DNA of 64,000 bases, taken from contig PGZF01000001.1 of assembly GCA_002840125.1 (NCBI GenBank), forward strand, positions 1,369,237 through 1,433,236, given 5' to 3'. Positions 8,428 through 17,416 of the stretch are shown here, in pieces (the first letter of the stretch is position 1; the number at the start of each line of letters is the position of its first letter). The notes under the pieces were generated by a model. The model was given only the letters and a program-made list of their open reading frames with translations. It ran no database searches and had not been told where the DNA came from. A program made the translations under genes and the position numbers. Source of the DNA: Gammaproteobacteria bacterium HGW-Gammaproteobacteria-15 (GTDB taxonomy: Bacteria > Pseudomonadota > Gammaproteobacteria > Enterobacterales > Alteromonadaceae).

Positions 8428-9768
8428 ATGAACAACACTACGCTGGCACCAGCGGGCGCTAAGCGCTCTTTATTGCCATTATTGTTTTTTGTTGCACTGT
8501 TTCTTGGCACGGGCCTTTACCTGCAAAGTGAGGGCGTAGCCTATGCGTTTTACCAGTTACCCGGCCATGTCGCTATTATCCCGGCCCTTATACTGGCCAT
8601 CTGGCTACATAAAGCACCGCTGCAACAATCTATAGATGTGATGATAAAAGGCGCAGGTAACAGCAATATTATTACCATGTGCATTATTTATTTGCTGGCC
8701 GGTGCCTTTGCCAGTGTAGCCACAGCTACCGGCGGTGTAGATGCCGCAGTTAATGCTGGCCTCAGTTTAGTACCTGCGCCCTGGTTACTGCCGGGCTTAT
8801 TTGTTATTGCCGCTCTGATATCCACGGCTATGGGTACCTCAATGGGCACTATAGGTGCGCTGGCTCCTATTGCCGTTGGTTTATCCAATCAGGCCGGGTT
8901 AGACCAGGCGTTAGTGGCTGGTGTGCTGCTTAGCGGTGCTATGTTTGGTGATAATTTATCGATTATTTCCGATACCACCATTGCCTCTACCCGCACCCAG
9001 GGGGCAAAAATGGCGGATAAATTTCGCGAAAATATTAAAATTGCCCTGCCTGCCGCCGCGTTAACGCTGCTGTTGTATATTGTGCTGGCTACAGACGGAG
9101 CGCCGGTACAAATTGATACAGTAAACTGGAGTGGTGTAATGCCTTATGCCGCCATTTTGCTGCTGGCGGTAATAGGGCTGAATGTCTTTATTGTATTGCT
9201 GCTGGGTATACTATTGGCTGCACTACAGGGTACTTTTTTTGCCGATTACGCTATGGCTAATCTGGGTAAAGATATTGCCAGCGGTTTTGCCAGTGTGCAG
9301 GAAATTTTCCTGCTCGCTATGCTGGTGAGTGCTCTGAGTGAGTTTATTAAACAGCAAGGTGGTTTGCAGTGGACCGCCGGTAAAATCCAGCAAGCCGCCA
9401 GCAGCCTGAAACTGGCAGGTAATAAAGCGCAGCAACTGGCAATAGCAGCATTAGCATTTAGCAGCAATCTTTGTATCGCTAATAATACTGTGGCAATAGT
9501 TTTAACTGGTGAGATCAGCAAAACGCTGGCCCAACAACATCAAATCACACCCAAACGCAGCGCAAGCCTGCTGGATATTTTCGCCTGTATCAGCCAGGGC
9601 TTAGTACCTTATGGCGCTCAGGCATTGCTGCTGGGGGCCAGTTTTGGCATATCGCCATGGCAGGTAGTAACCCAAAGCTACTATTGCCTGATTTTACTGC
9701 TGGTAGCGGTATTCACTATTTTACTTAAACCGGCAAAACCAATGATTGCAGCAACAACTCCGGTTTAA
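8428..9768 (+). CDS. NhaC-family Na+/H+ antiporter
   Basis: The 446-aa protein is hydrophobic throughout, with about 11-12 membrane spans. It has the NhaC-family conserved segments TAMGTSMGTIGALAPIAVG and the charged, Gly-rich GAMFGDNLSIISDTTIAST. Members exchange external protons for internal sodium, or amino-acid-like solutes in some subgroups, at the inner membrane. It is transcribed alone from a strong-looking promoter at 8349-8377 and ends with a 4-bp overlap of the converging gene that ends at 9765. The ion specificity is inferred from the family. Confidence 0.85.
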   Translation: MNNTTLAPAGAKRSLLPLLFFVALFLGTGLYLQSEGVAYAFYQLPGHVAIIPALILAIWLHKAPLQQSIDVMIKGAGNSNIITMCIIYLLAGAFASVATATGGVDAAVNAGLSLVPAPWLLPGLFVIAALISTAMGTSMGTIGALAPIAVGLSNQAGLDQALVAGVLLSGAMFGDNLSIISDTTIASTRTQGAKMADKFRENIKIALPAAALTLLLYIVLATDGAPVQIDTVNWSGVMPYAAILLLAVIGLNVFIVLLLGILLAALQGTFFADYAMANLGKDIASGFASVQEIFLLAMLVSALSEFIKQQGGLQWTAGKIQQAASSLKLAGNKAQQLAIAALAFSSNLCIANNTVAIVLTGEISKTLAQQHQITPKRSASLLDIFACISQGLVPYGAQALLLGASFGISPWQVVTQSYYCLILLLVAVFTILLKPAKPMIAATTPV

Positions 9769-10838
9769 GATTTATGCCCTGGCAGTAAGCGCCGGAACCA
9801 GCGCTGCAAGCTGCTGGCAGGTTTAGCCAGGCTGTGATAAATCAGCACGTGCCAGCGCATTTTCAGGCTGTGGCCGCGTACAAACCAGAGCTGGCGGGCA
9901 AACCAGGCGCTGGCGGGCTTGCCCTGTAACATAGTCAGCAACAAATTACACACCAGCGGCTGATGCCGGTACCCCGCAGCCTGCTGCAATACTAACTTAG
10001 CTGCTTCATTATTAAATAATCTTATCAGTACCCAGCACGCATTGATCACCGCAGACTGTACCGACATTTGCGCAGCTTGCGCAAGCATAAAATCCAGTTG
10101 TTGCTGGTGTTGTACTTCCAGCAATAAGTCATTTAAATCAATCACATCTTTGGTTAATTTATGTGTCTCTTCCTGATAAAACAGGTGCACCGCCGCATGA
10201 ATAAATAAATGCGCGGTAGCCGGCACTTTAAACGCTGAGCCCGGAATATTAACAGCATGGCTAAACAGCGGAGTGATATCTATAGCTCTGGCCGATGCAG
10301 TCGGATAAATATGATGATGTAAATCAATCACTGTGCCACGCTGATAATGCTGCAGCGGCGGGTTCTGATGCGACCAGTTCAGGTAGTAATCACGGTCGTA
10401 ATCGGTCATTTCAGCTTCGCGAAAGCCATAAAAAAATAACCTGTCCCGCACATGCCGCAGCTGGGCTGCCGGCACCAGAATATCAATATCGGAAAACAAC
10501 CGGCCAAAACTCACCGCTAAAGCTTGTGTTCTGTATGCTGCGCCTTTTAACAACAAGCACGGGTAATCTGCCAAGGCAAACAACGGTTCCAGTTGCTGTA
10601 ACTCAGAATACAAGCTGTGTTGCTGCTTCTGGGCGTATCGCGCACCCGACTCACCATGCAGCTTAACCTGCAGCGGCACCTGCGCAAGTAGCTGTTGCAT
10701 TTGCAGCACATAGTAAAACCGGGCTGTAAGGCCTTGTTGGCGGGCTTGCTGTAAAAATGTGGTCCATTGCTGCGGTGTAGCCTGCTGCACAAATTTGGCC
10801 GGAGAAGCAAAAAACGCCAGTAACTGCGAACTTAACAT
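9765..10838 (-). CDS. Nucleotidyltransferase-fold protein (NTP_transf_5 type) of the HprK-related operon
   Basis: The 357-aa protein shows the family motif LLLKGAAYR followed by GRLFSDIDILV, which contains the DxD metal pair typical of nucleotidyltransferase folds. A second His/Asp-rich segment, VIDLHHHIYP, follows. The substrate is unknown. Family members often accompany HprK-related kinases and PqqD-like small proteins. Here the start overlaps the end of the kinase gene by 7 nt, which implies translational coupling. It is the last gene of the operon running from about 12450 down to 9765. Identification of the fold is firm; the role is not known. Confidence 0.8.
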   Translation of the reverse strand: MLSSQLLAFFASPAKFVQQATPQQWTTFLQQARQQGLTARFYYVLQMQQLLAQVPLQVKLHGESGARYAQKQQHSLYSELQQLEPLFALADYPCLLLKGAAYRTQALAVSFGRLFSDIDILVPAAQLRHVRDRLFFYGFREAEMTDYDRDYYLNWSHQNPPLQHYQRGTVIDLHHHIYPTASARAIDITPLFSHAVNIPGSAFKVPATAHLFIHAAVHLFYQEETHKLTKDVIDLNDLLLEVQHQQQLDFMLAQAAQMSVQSAVINACWVLIRLFNNEAAKLVLQQAAGYRHQPLVCNLLLTMLQGKPASAWFARQLWFVRGHSLKMRWHVLIYHSLAKPASSLQRWFRRLLPGHKS

Positions 10839-11683
10839 AACTTATTTAACTCGCTCAAAGCTTGTTCAATACAGGCATATTCCAGACGATAAGCATCAAC
10901 TTGTTGTGTCAACCTGCTCAGGCTATTAAAGCCCTGCTCTGCCAATACAGCATAGTTAAAAGAGTTATTGGCCAAATGCATAAAAGCATCTGCCTGGCTT
11001 ACTTTCGACAGCGTTAGCTGCTGCTGTGCGGCATTATATTGCGGGAAAATAACCCAGGCTGCCGTTGCCGTTTGTTGCATACCAGACCAGCTTAATGCCG
11101 ACGGCAGCATATAGCCCACTGTACCTTTGGTGGTGCCGCTGGTAATTTGCCGGATCTGTGCTTGCGGATACCAGCCTTGCAATAACGTCAATGACTGGTT
11201 TTTCAGGCTCACCGGCCTGACATAAGGCACGATGGCGCCACTGGTTAAATCTACCAGACACATTTCATCCGACAATAAACGCCAGCCTTCCTGCATCAGC
11301 ACTGCGCATAGGGTGCTTTTACCAGAGCCTGGTGGTGCCGGCATAATTAATGCCTTACCGTCACGTTCAAGCACTGCGGCATGAATAGCCAAAAACTGAT
11401 GCTGATAAGATGCCACGCACCAGTTTACGCCCCACTCAAAAACCGGCACCAGTTGGGCTGAGTCGGTCATTCTGAAATGCTGATCTCCGGATGACACATG
11501 AAACGGCCGACCCCAGCCTGCCCATTTACGCTGTACATGCAGACAAAAATCGTAGATAAGTTGTGGATTAGGGCTTGTTATCAGTTCAGCCGGATATAAC
11601 TGTGCAAGTGCGGCGGTAAGCTTGTTACTGTGGTTAGTAACAAGTACGGAAAAAGGTGCAGTATGAATAGCGAAGTCAGTCAA
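10832..11683 (-). CDS. HprK-related kinase A
   Basis: The 283-aa protein has a Walker A motif of HPr kinase type, APPGSGKST, near residue 118. It is followed by LLSDEMCLVD and a strand pair that ends YVRPVSLKNQSL, as in the C-terminal catalytic domain of HPr kinase/phosphorylase. The N-terminal HprK domain is missing and no HPr or PTS genes are nearby, so it probably phosphorylates something other than HPr. The only possible start is the TTG at 11683 (MTDFAIHT), 8 nt inside the end of the small upstream gene. It sits between a 55-codon gene and the nucleotidyltransferase-like gene. Confidence 0.8.
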   Translation of the reverse strand: MTDFAIHTAPFSVLVTNHSNKLTAALAQLYPAELITSPNPQLIYDFCLHVQRKWAGWGRPFHVSSGDQHFRMTDSAQLVPVFEWGVNWCVASYQHQFLAIHAAVLERDGKALIMPAPPGSGKSTLCAVLMQEGWRLLSDEMCLVDLTSGAIVPYVRPVSLKNQSLTLLQGWYPQAQIRQITSGTTKGTVGYMLPSALSWSGMQQTATAAWVIFPQYNAAQQQLTLSKVSQADAFMHLANNSFNYAVLAEQGFNSLSRLTQQVDAYRLEYACIEQALSELNKLC

Positions 11684-11843
11684 CGTCAGGCTCTGTTATC
11701 TCAGCCTCTGCGCCGACCAGATGAGTTTCATGATCGCACTTTGAAAACAGCACACTGCTGGCATCATTAAATGTTGCCTGCAATGTGTTGTCATCTGTGG
11801 TTTGCTGAGATAGCCAGACAGCATAACTCAGTGCTACATCCAT
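11676..11843 (-). CDS. Small 55-aa protein, possible PqqD-like chaperone or modified peptide
   Basis: The ORF runs from ATG at 11843 to TGA at 11676. It lies 4 nt after the stop of the Tat-protein gene and overlaps the kinase start by 8 nt, and this tight packing supports real translation. The central stretch VLFSKCDHETHLVGAEAEI has the rhythm of the beta-hairpin of PqqD-related proteins that partner HprK-related kinases. It is shorter than usual (about 90 aa) and lacks the C-terminal helices. It could instead be the substrate peptide, with its single Cys. Function is unproven. Confidence 0.5.
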   Translation of the reverse strand: MDVALSYAVWLSQQTTDDNTLQATFNDASSVLFSKCDHETHLVGAEAEITEPDVD

Positions 11844-11847
11844 CGGG

Positions 11848-12450
11848 TTAACCCATGTAGCCGTCTATATAGTAAACCAACAAAGCCGATAGCTGATCTT
11901 TTTGTGCCTGAGTAACAGCGCCCTGATAGGCGTTTACTATTTCATCCGGCGTAGGAATGCTAGTGCTGACACCTTCTAACTGATAGTACAGCGCATGCAG
12001 GAAAATGGCGGAAATATTGCGGATCAGCGCATTGCTGCCAGCAAGGTTAACCGCTTCCCGCAGAGTACCACTGTAGCCATACTGAAAAATGGTATTAAAC
12101 TTAGTGCTTTGGTTAATCTCTATACCGTTCCACTTTTTTTGCCAGTTATTGCCAGTTTTGAAGAAATAGCCACCTTTGCCGCCACCAATACTCGAATTTT
12201 TACTCTCGAAGTAAAGTTTGGCACTGCCATGAGAATCATAACTCCTACTGCACTGCTCAAACTTATCAGGCTGCACTGACTGCATCTGCGATGCATTTTC
12301 GCTTAACGAGCAGTTAAGGGTGCTGCTACCCCAGGCGGATTTACTCTTAAGTGTCAGCAACACCGGCAAGCTACCCAGACCTGCGCGCATTAAAAACTTT
12401 CTGCGACCAGACTGCGTTGCCTTCATTTCCTTGTCATTAACAGGTTCCAT
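11848..12450 (-). CDS. Tat-exported hypothetical protein of the HprK-related operon
   Basis: I do not recognise the family. The 200-aa product begins with a twin-arginine type leader: SGRRKFLMRAGLG, then a hydrophobic stretch (SLPVLLTL) and a SAWG cleavage region. This suggests export of a folded protein to the periplasm. The mature part is rich in Ser, Asn, Gly and aromatics (KGGYFFKTGNNWQKKW) and has two Cys near its start. The start is uncertain. I use ATG 12450, which has GGA about 9 nt upstream; ATG 12477 and ATG 12426 are alternatives. It is the first gene of the four-gene operon and is followed 4 nt later by the 55-aa gene. Confidence 0.6.
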   Translation of the reverse strand: MEPVNDKEMKATQSGRRKFLMRAGLGSLPVLLTLKSKSAWGSSTLNCSLSENASQMQSVQPDKFEQCSRSYDSHGSAKLYFESKNSSIGGGKGGYFFKTGNNWQKKWNGIEINQSTKFNTIFQYGYSGTLREAVNLAGSNALIRNISAIFLHALYYQLEGVSTSIPTPDEIVNAYQGAVTQAQKDQLSALLVYYIDGYMG

Positions 12451-12598
12451 AGCTACATTCCATAAAGCAAACTGCATAAAGTGTAATGCCAGTTACATGC
12501 AAGATCAAATCCAACAATATAACTTCATATCAGGTATAAGAAAATTATTAAACCCGACATCACGGCACCATAAGTTGTAAAACAAGCTGACGATAAAA

Positions 12599-13399
12599 TC
12601 AGGCTTTACAATTAGGCAAAGCACTAGTGGCTTTGCGTTCGTTATACGTTTTCATTGCCTGCGGCATATTGTCGCGCAAAGCAGTAATACGGTTTTCTGG
12701 CAATGGGTGGGTAGACAGAATTTGTGGTGTACCACCTCCCCCCAGAGCCGCCATATTTTGCCATAAGTTAACCGCTTGACGCGGCTCAAAACCAGCCTTT
12801 GCCATCAAATCCAGGCCAATAATGTCGGCTTCGCTTTCATGCGCGCGGCTAAATGGCAGCGCAACACCAACCTGAGCCCCTAAGCCAAAAGCAGTCATCA
12901 GTTGCTGCTGATACTGCACGTTATAAGCTTTCATGGCGGCATCACCCAGTGTCATGGCCGTTTGAATAAACTGATTGGTAGACAGGCGCTCGTTGCTGTG
13001 GCCTGCCATTACGTGTGCAATTTCATGGCCGACAACGGCTGCCAGCTGATTCTGGTTTTCTGCTACTTTTAATAAGCCGGTATAAACACCGATCTTGCCG
13101 CCTGGTAAGGCAAAAGCATTTACCTGATCAGAGTCGAATACCACTATTTCCCAGGTGTTGCCCATAAACTCCTGTGGCGTAACCTTAAGCAAAGCGCCTG
13201 CAACACATTGGACATACTCATTGGTACGCCGATCTTTGGAAATAGGCGTTTCAGCTTTCATGGTTTCAAAGGTTTGTGCGCCCATCTTATCCAGTTCGGC
13301 TGTATTAAACAGCATTACCTGACGACGCCCGGTTGGCGATTGTGCGCAGGCCACAATCAGTAAAGAACAGGTGGTAAGCAGTAATAACTTTTTCAACAT
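12599..13399 (-). CDS. M48-family metalloprotease lipoprotein (LoiP/YggG-like)
   Basis: The 266-aa protein has a lipoprotein signal with lipobox IVAC (Cys about 19). The zinc site is HEIAHVMAGH near residue 122, with the third ligand Glu in SRAHESEADIIGLDLMAKAGF. M48 lipoproteins of this size degrade misfolded envelope proteins at the periplasmic face of the outer or inner membrane. I start at ATG 13399 because AAGGA lies 7 nt upstream; a further ATG and an in-frame GTG lie upstream. It is followed by no close gene, and the dnaJ terminator lies just upstream of it. Confidence 0.88.
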   Translation of the reverse strand: MLKKLLLLTTCSLLIVACAQSPTGRRQVMLFNTAELDKMGAQTFETMKAETPISKDRRTNEYVQCVAGALLKVTPQEFMGNTWEIVVFDSDQVNAFALPGGKIGVYTGLLKVAENQNQLAAVVGHEIAHVMAGHSNERLSTNQFIQTAMTLGDAAMKAYNVQYQQQLMTAFGLGAQVGVALPFSRAHESEADIIGLDLMAKAGFEPRQAVNLWQNMAALGGGGTPQILSTHPLPENRITALRDNMPQAMKTYNERKATSALPNCKA

Positions 13400-13472
13400 G
13401 AGCATATCCTTATTTGACACTTTTACCGCAGCTGGCGCTGCAATATCCTGTTATTGTATCTGCTGGGCAATA

Positions 13473-13496
13473 AAAAACCACCCGTAGGTGGTTTTT
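13473..13496 (-). terminator. Rho-independent terminator after dnaJ
   Basis: AAAAACCACC pairs with GGTGGTTTTT across a 4-nt loop. The T-run follows on the minus strand, just after the dnaJ stop at 13506. Confidence 0.9.
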
Positions 13497-13505
13497 CATT
13501 ACAGC

Positions 13506-14636
13506 TTAACTGGTTAAATCATCAAAGAACTTCTTCACACCATCAAAGAAGCCTTTCGATTTAGGCCGGTGCTTGGCCTCACCATCACCCGCCATGCTGT
13601 CATCCAGCTGACGCAGTAAGTCTTTTTGTTTCTCGCTTAAGTTCACCGGTGTTTCGATCACCACTTTACACACCAGATCACCCACACCACCGCCACGCAC
13701 CGACTGCACACCTTTACCACGCAGGCGGAACATTTTTTCGGTTTGCGTTTCTGCCGGAATTTTCAGCTTAACGCGGCCATCCAGCGTTGGCACATCAATT
13801 TCACCACCTAGCGCAGCAATAGTGAAACTCAGTGGTACATCGCAGTACAGGTTATTACCATCGCGAACAAAAATCGGGTGCTCTTTTACATGCACCTGCA
13901 CATAGAGATCACCTGCCGGTGCGCCGTGCATACCCGCTTCACCTTCGCCGGTTAAGCGAATGCGATCACCGGTATCAACACCCGCCGGAATTTTCACCGA
14001 CAGCGTTTTAGTTTTCTCTACGCGGCCTTCGCCATGACATTTACTGCATGGATCAGGAATAATTTTGCCGCGGCCATTACAGGTTGGGCAGGTTTGCTGT
14101 ACGGCAAAAAAGCCCTGGCGCATAGTAACCTGGCCGGCACCATGACAGGTTGGGCAGCTTTTAGCAGAAGTGCCTTTTTTTGCACCCGAGCCATCGCAGA
14201 TGTCGCAGCTCACCATCGTCGGCACTTTAATGTCGACCGATTTGCCACGTACTGCTTCTTCCAGGCTTAGCTCCAGATTGTAACGTAAATCGGAACCACG
14301 CTGCGCCCGTGACTGACCACGACGGCCACCGCCACCGAAAATGTCACCGAAAACATCACCAAAAATGTCGCCAAAATCAGCATTGCCTGCACCAGCGCCG
14401 CCGCGGTTTTGATCTACCCCGGCATGGCCATAACGGTCATAGGCTGCGCGTTTTTGCTCATCCGACAACACCTCATAGGCTTCCTGGACTTCTTTAAACT
14501 TCTCTTCCATGGCTTTGTCACCCTGAGTTCTGTCCGGGTGAAATTTCATGGCGAGGCGTTTATAAGCCTTTTTGATGTCTTTATCGTCGGCGCCTTTAGC
14601 GACACCTAGTACTTCATAATAGTCACGCTTCGACAT
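13506..14636 (-). CDS. dnaJ: Chaperone DnaJ (Hsp40)
   Basis: The 376-aa protein has the full type I layout: a J domain (1-70) with the HPD motif in KFHPDRTQ, a Gly/Phe-rich linker (75-110), four CxxCxGxG zinc motifs ([32 protein letters not shown], about 145-210), then substrate-binding beta domains. It delivers unfolded clients to DnaK and stimulates its ATPase in the cytoplasm. It follows dnaK by 63 nt on the same strand and should share the heat-shock promoter at 16661-16689. A strong terminator follows. Confidence 0.99.
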   Translation of the reverse strand: MSKRDYYEVLGVAKGADDKDIKKAYKRLAMKFHPDRTQGDKAMEEKFKEVQEAYEVLSDEQKRAAYDRYGHAGVDQNRGGAGAGNADFGDIFGDVFGDIFGGGGRRGQSRAQRGSDLRYNLELSLEEAVRGKSVDIKVPTMVSCDICDGSGAKKGTSAKSCPTCHGAGQVTMRQGFFAVQQTCPTCNGRGKIIPDPCSKCHGEGRVEKTKTLSVKIPAGVDTGDRIRLTGEGEAGMHGAPAGDLYVQVHVKEHPIFVRDGNNLYCDVPLSFTIAALGGEIDVPTLDGRVKLKIPAETQTEKMFRLRGKGVQSVRGGGVGDLVCKVVIETPVNLSEKQKDLLRQLDDSMAGDGEAKHRPKSKGFFDGVKKFFDDLTS

Positions 14637-14699
14637 AGCTTAGTGCTAACTTCTCATGTTAAAGGGGCTGCAGTTTACTACAGCCCGGTTAAACCTTAA

Positions 14700-16610
14700 T
14701 TATTTTTTGTCGTCTTTAACTTCTTCAAACTCAGCATCAACCACGTCGTCGTTGCCGCCAGCCTGCTGGCCTGCGTCGCTGCCGCCTTGCTGGGCTTTGG
14801 CCTGAGCCGCTTCCATCAGCTTTTGTGATGCCTGAATAAGTGCCTGAGACTTCTCATCAATTGCCGCTTTGTCGCTGCCTTTTAATACAGCTTCCAGCTC
14901 TTTGATTGCTGTTTCAATGGCTTCTTTATCGTTTGCTGCCAGTGCTGTACCGACTTCTTCCAGTTGTTTGCGGGTGGCGTGAACCATCGCATCGGCCTGG
15001 TTACGGGTTTGCACCAGCTCTTCAAACTTTTTATCGTCTTCAGCATGGGCTTCAGCATCGCGCACCATGGCCTGAATTTCTTCATCAGTTAAACCAGAGT
15101 TAGCCTTAATGGTGATCTTCTGCTCTTTACCGGTATCTTTATCTTTAGCAGATACATGCAGAATACCATCAGCATCCAGATCGAACACTACTTCAATTTG
15201 TGGCTCGCCACGACGACCGCCACGAATGCCTTCTAAGTTAAACTGACCCAGTGACTTATTGTCAGAAGCGCGCTTACGCTCGCCCTGCAGTACGTGAATC
15301 GTTACCGCAGACTGGTTGTCTTCAGCAGTTGAGAACACCTGCGATTTCTTAGTTGGGATCGTGGTGTTTTTCTCAATCAGCGCCGTCATTACGCTGCCCA
15401 TAGTTTCAATACCCAGTGACAGCGGCGTAACGTCAAGCAGCAATACGTCTTTAACATCACCAGACAGTACCGCGCCCTGAATCGCTGCGCCTACTGCGAC
15501 TGCTTCATCCGGGTTTACATCTTTACGTGGCTCTTTGCCAAAGAAAGCGGTTACCGCTTCCTGTACTTTTGGCATCCGCGTTTGACCGCCCACCAGGATG
15601 ATATCGTTAATTTCACCTACGCTTAAATCGGCATCTTTCAGTGCTTGCTTCAGCGGCTCAATAGTGCGCTGAATTAAGTCTTCTACCAAAGATTCCAGCT
15701 TGGCGCGGGTTACTTTGATGTTCAGGTGTTTCGGGCCTGATGCATCAGCAGTAATGTACGGCAGGTTTACTTCAGTTTGTGATGCTGACGACAGCTCAAT
15801 CTTGGCTTTTTCAGCAGACTCTTTTAAGCGCTGCATCGCCAGAGGGTCGTTACGCAGGTCAATGCCCTGCTCTTTCTTGAATTCTTCAACTAAATAGTTG
15901 ATTAAACGGTTATCGAAGTCTTCACCACCTAAGTGGGTATCGCCGTTAGTGGCCAGTACTTCGAAGGTTTGTTCGCCGTCAACGTCGTCAATTTCAATGA
16001 TAGAGATATCGAAAGTACCACCACCTAAGTCATATACCGCAACCTTGGTGTCACCTTTCTTCTTATCCATACCATAGGCCAGCGCTGCTGCGGTTGGCTC
16101 GTTGATAATACGTTTTACGTCTAAGCCTGCAATGCGGCCGGCATCTTTAGTGGCCTGGCGCTGTGCATCGTTAAAGTAGGCCGGTACCGTAATTACGGCA
16201 GCCGTTACCGCTTCGCCTAAGAAATCCTCAGCGGTTTTCTTCATTTTTTTCAGCACTTCAGCTGAAATTTGCGGTGCGGCTAACTTTTTGCCTTTAACTT
16301 CAACCCAGGCATCGCCATTATCTGCCTTTACGATAGCGTAAGGCATAATTTTGATGTCGCGTTGTACTTCTTCGTCTTCAAAACGACGACCAATTAAACG
16401 CTTAATCGCGAATAAGGTGTTTTTCGGGTTGGTTACAGCCTGGCGTTTTGCTGGCTGGCCAACTAATACTTCGCCATCTTCAGCGTAAGCAATAATAGAG
16501 GGCGTGGTACGGGTACCTTCAGCGTTTTCTAATACGCGGGGTTTGTCGCCATCTAAAACCGCAACACATGAGTTGGTTGTACCTAAGTCAATACCGATAA
16601 TTCTGCCCAT
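14700..16610 (-). CDS. dnaK: Chaperone DnaK (Hsp70)
   Basis: The 636-aa Hsp70 has phosphate loop 1 in [13 protein letters not shown], the [21 protein letters not shown] block, phosphate loop 2 [10 protein letters not shown], the linker [15 protein letters not shown], the beta-sandwich peptide domain and a helical lid ending [10 protein letters not shown]. It is the ATP-driven folding chaperone of the DnaK-DnaJ-GrpE system. I start at the ATG at 16610 ([10 protein letters not shown]), which has GGAG about 8 nt upstream. An in-frame extension of 26 residues to 16688 is not part of the family and would run across the sigma-32 promoter. Confidence 0.99.
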   Translation of the reverse strand: MGRIIGIDLGTTNSCVAVLDGDKPRVLENAEGTRTTPSIIAYAEDGEVLVGQPAKRQAVTNPKNTLFAIKRLIGRRFEDEEVQRDIKIMPYAIVKADNGDAWVEVKGKKLAAPQISAEVLKKMKKTAEDFLGEAVTAAVITVPAYFNDAQRQATKDAGRIAGLDVKRIINEPTAAALAYGMDKKKGDTKVAVYDLGGGTFDISIIEIDDVDGEQTFEVLATNGDTHLGGEDFDNRLINYLVEEFKKEQGIDLRNDPLAMQRLKESAEKAKIELSSASQTEVNLPYITADASGPKHLNIKVTRAKLESLVEDLIQRTIEPLKQALKDADLSVGEINDIILVGGQTRMPKVQEAVTAFFGKEPRKDVNPDEAVAVGAAIQGAVLSGDVKDVLLLDVTPLSLGIETMGSVMTALIEKNTTIPTKKSQVFSTAEDNQSAVTIHVLQGERKRASDNKSLGQFNLEGIRGGRRGEPQIEVVFDLDADGILHVSAKDKDTGKEQKITIKANSGLTDEEIQAMVRDAEAHAEDDKKFEELVQTRNQADAMVHATRKQLEEVGTALAANDKEAIETAIKELEAVLKGSDKAAIDEKSQALIQASQKLMEAAQAKAQQGGSDAGQQAGGNDDVVDAEFEEVKDDKK

Positions 16611-16660
16611 AACTACACTCCACTTAATATTCTGAACAATCACAAATTGCGTTGAGCGAT

Positions 16661-16689
16661 TAATGGGGATTAGCCCTGATCCATTCAAG
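16661..16689 (-). promoter_or_regulatory. Sigma-32 (RpoH) heat-shock promoter of dnaK-dnaJ
   Basis: On the minus strand CTTGAAT (16689-16683) is followed after 14 bp by CCCCATTA (16668-16661). This matches the RpoH consensus CTTGAAA-N13/14-CCCCATNT very closely. The dnaK start is about 50 nt downstream. No CIRCE-type repeat is visible here. Confidence 0.88.
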
Positions 16690-16752
16690 GTTATTAGATT
16701 AAAAATTTTGCCGGCTGCGCATTTAATCCGCTTTTAGCGCCGGTTTAACGCT

Positions 16753-16768
16753 GTTATCTGCCGATAAC
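16753..16768. promoter_or_regulatory. Palindrome GTTATC-TGCC-GATAAC upstream of luxS
   Basis: A perfect 6-bp inverted repeat with a 4-nt centre ends 2 nt before the predicted -35 of luxS. Its position fits an operator or activator site. The binding protein is unknown. Confidence 0.4.
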
Positions 16769-16770
16769 GG

Positions 16771-16800
16771 TTAACTTATCGCTGTTTACCTGCCTATAAT
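16771..16800 (+). promoter_or_regulatory. Sigma-70 promoter of luxS
   Basis: A perfect TATAAT at 16795-16800 is preceded by TTAACT at 16771-16776 with an 18-bp spacer. It lies 37 nt upstream of the luxS start codon. Confidence 0.65.
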
Positions 16801-16837
16801 AGCCACCATCAGTAGCATTTATTTAAAGGGTTTTGTT

Positions 16838-17347
16838 ATGCCATTACTCGACAGCTTTACCGTAGACCATACCATTATGAAAGCCCCCGCCGTGCGCGTG
16901 GCAAAAAAAATGAATACACCAAAAGGCGATGCCATTACGGTATTTGATTTGCGTTTTTGCGTACCAAATGAAGAAATTCTGTCGGAAAAAGGTATTCACA
17001 CGCTGGAGCATTTATTTGCCGGTTTTATGCGCGACCATTTAAATGGCAATGATGTTGAAATTATAGACATTTCGCCGATGGGCTGCCGCACTGGCTTTTA
17101 TATGAGCTTAATTGGCACGCCGGACGAGCAGCGTGTAGCCAAAGCCTGGCAAGCGGCGATGGACGACGTGTTGCATGTTGCCAGCCAGAGCGATATTCCT
17201 GAGCTGAATATTTACCAGTGCGGTACCGCGCAAATGCACTCGCTGGAAGAAGCTAAGCAAATTGCCAAAAACATCCTTGACCGTGGTGTGGGTGTTAACC
17301 GCAATGACGAGCTGGCTTTACCGGCTGAGATTTTAAATAAGCTGTAA
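16838..17347 (+). CDS. luxS: S-ribosylhomocysteine lyase (autoinducer-2 synthesis)
   Basis: LuxS cleaves S-ribosylhomocysteine to homocysteine and DPD, the precursor of AI-2, in the activated methyl cycle. The 169-aa product is of standard length. The metal ligands are His54 and His58 in HTLEH plus Cys128 in [10 protein letters not shown]. Glu57 and Cys83 (MGCRTGFYM) are the catalytic residues. The gene stands alone, divergent from dnaK, with its own promoter and a terminator at 17372-17411. Confidence 0.98.
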   Translation: MPLLDSFTVDHTIMKAPAVRVAKKMNTPKGDAITVFDLRFCVPNEEILSEKGIHTLEHLFAGFMRDHLNGNDVEIIDISPMGCRTGFYMSLIGTPDEQRVAKAWQAAMDDVLHVASQSDIPELNIYQCGTAQMHSLEEAKQIAKNILDRGVGVNRNDELALPAEILNKL

Positions 17348-17371
17348 GCGATACAACGTCGGCCTGATATC

Positions 17372-17411
17372 AGCCCGTTTAGCAACGTTAAGTTTGTTAA
17401 CGGGCTTTTTT
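17372..17411 (+). terminator. Rho-independent terminator after luxS
   Basis: AGCCCGTT (17372-17379) pairs with AACGGGCT (17399-17406), followed by six T residues. It also lies just beyond the end of the converging minus-strand gene that stops at 17417. Confidence 0.85.
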
Positions 17412-17416
17412 ATTAG

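Noticed and set aside
16611..16688. N-terminal extension of DnaK
   Set aside because: The extra 26 residues are absent from the family and would overlap the sigma-32 promoter; the ATG at 16610 has a good ribosome binding site.
16611..16837. CIRCE element upstream of dnaK
   Set aside because: I looked for TTAGCACTC and GAGTGCTAA on both strands and found no match; only the sigma-32 promoter is present.
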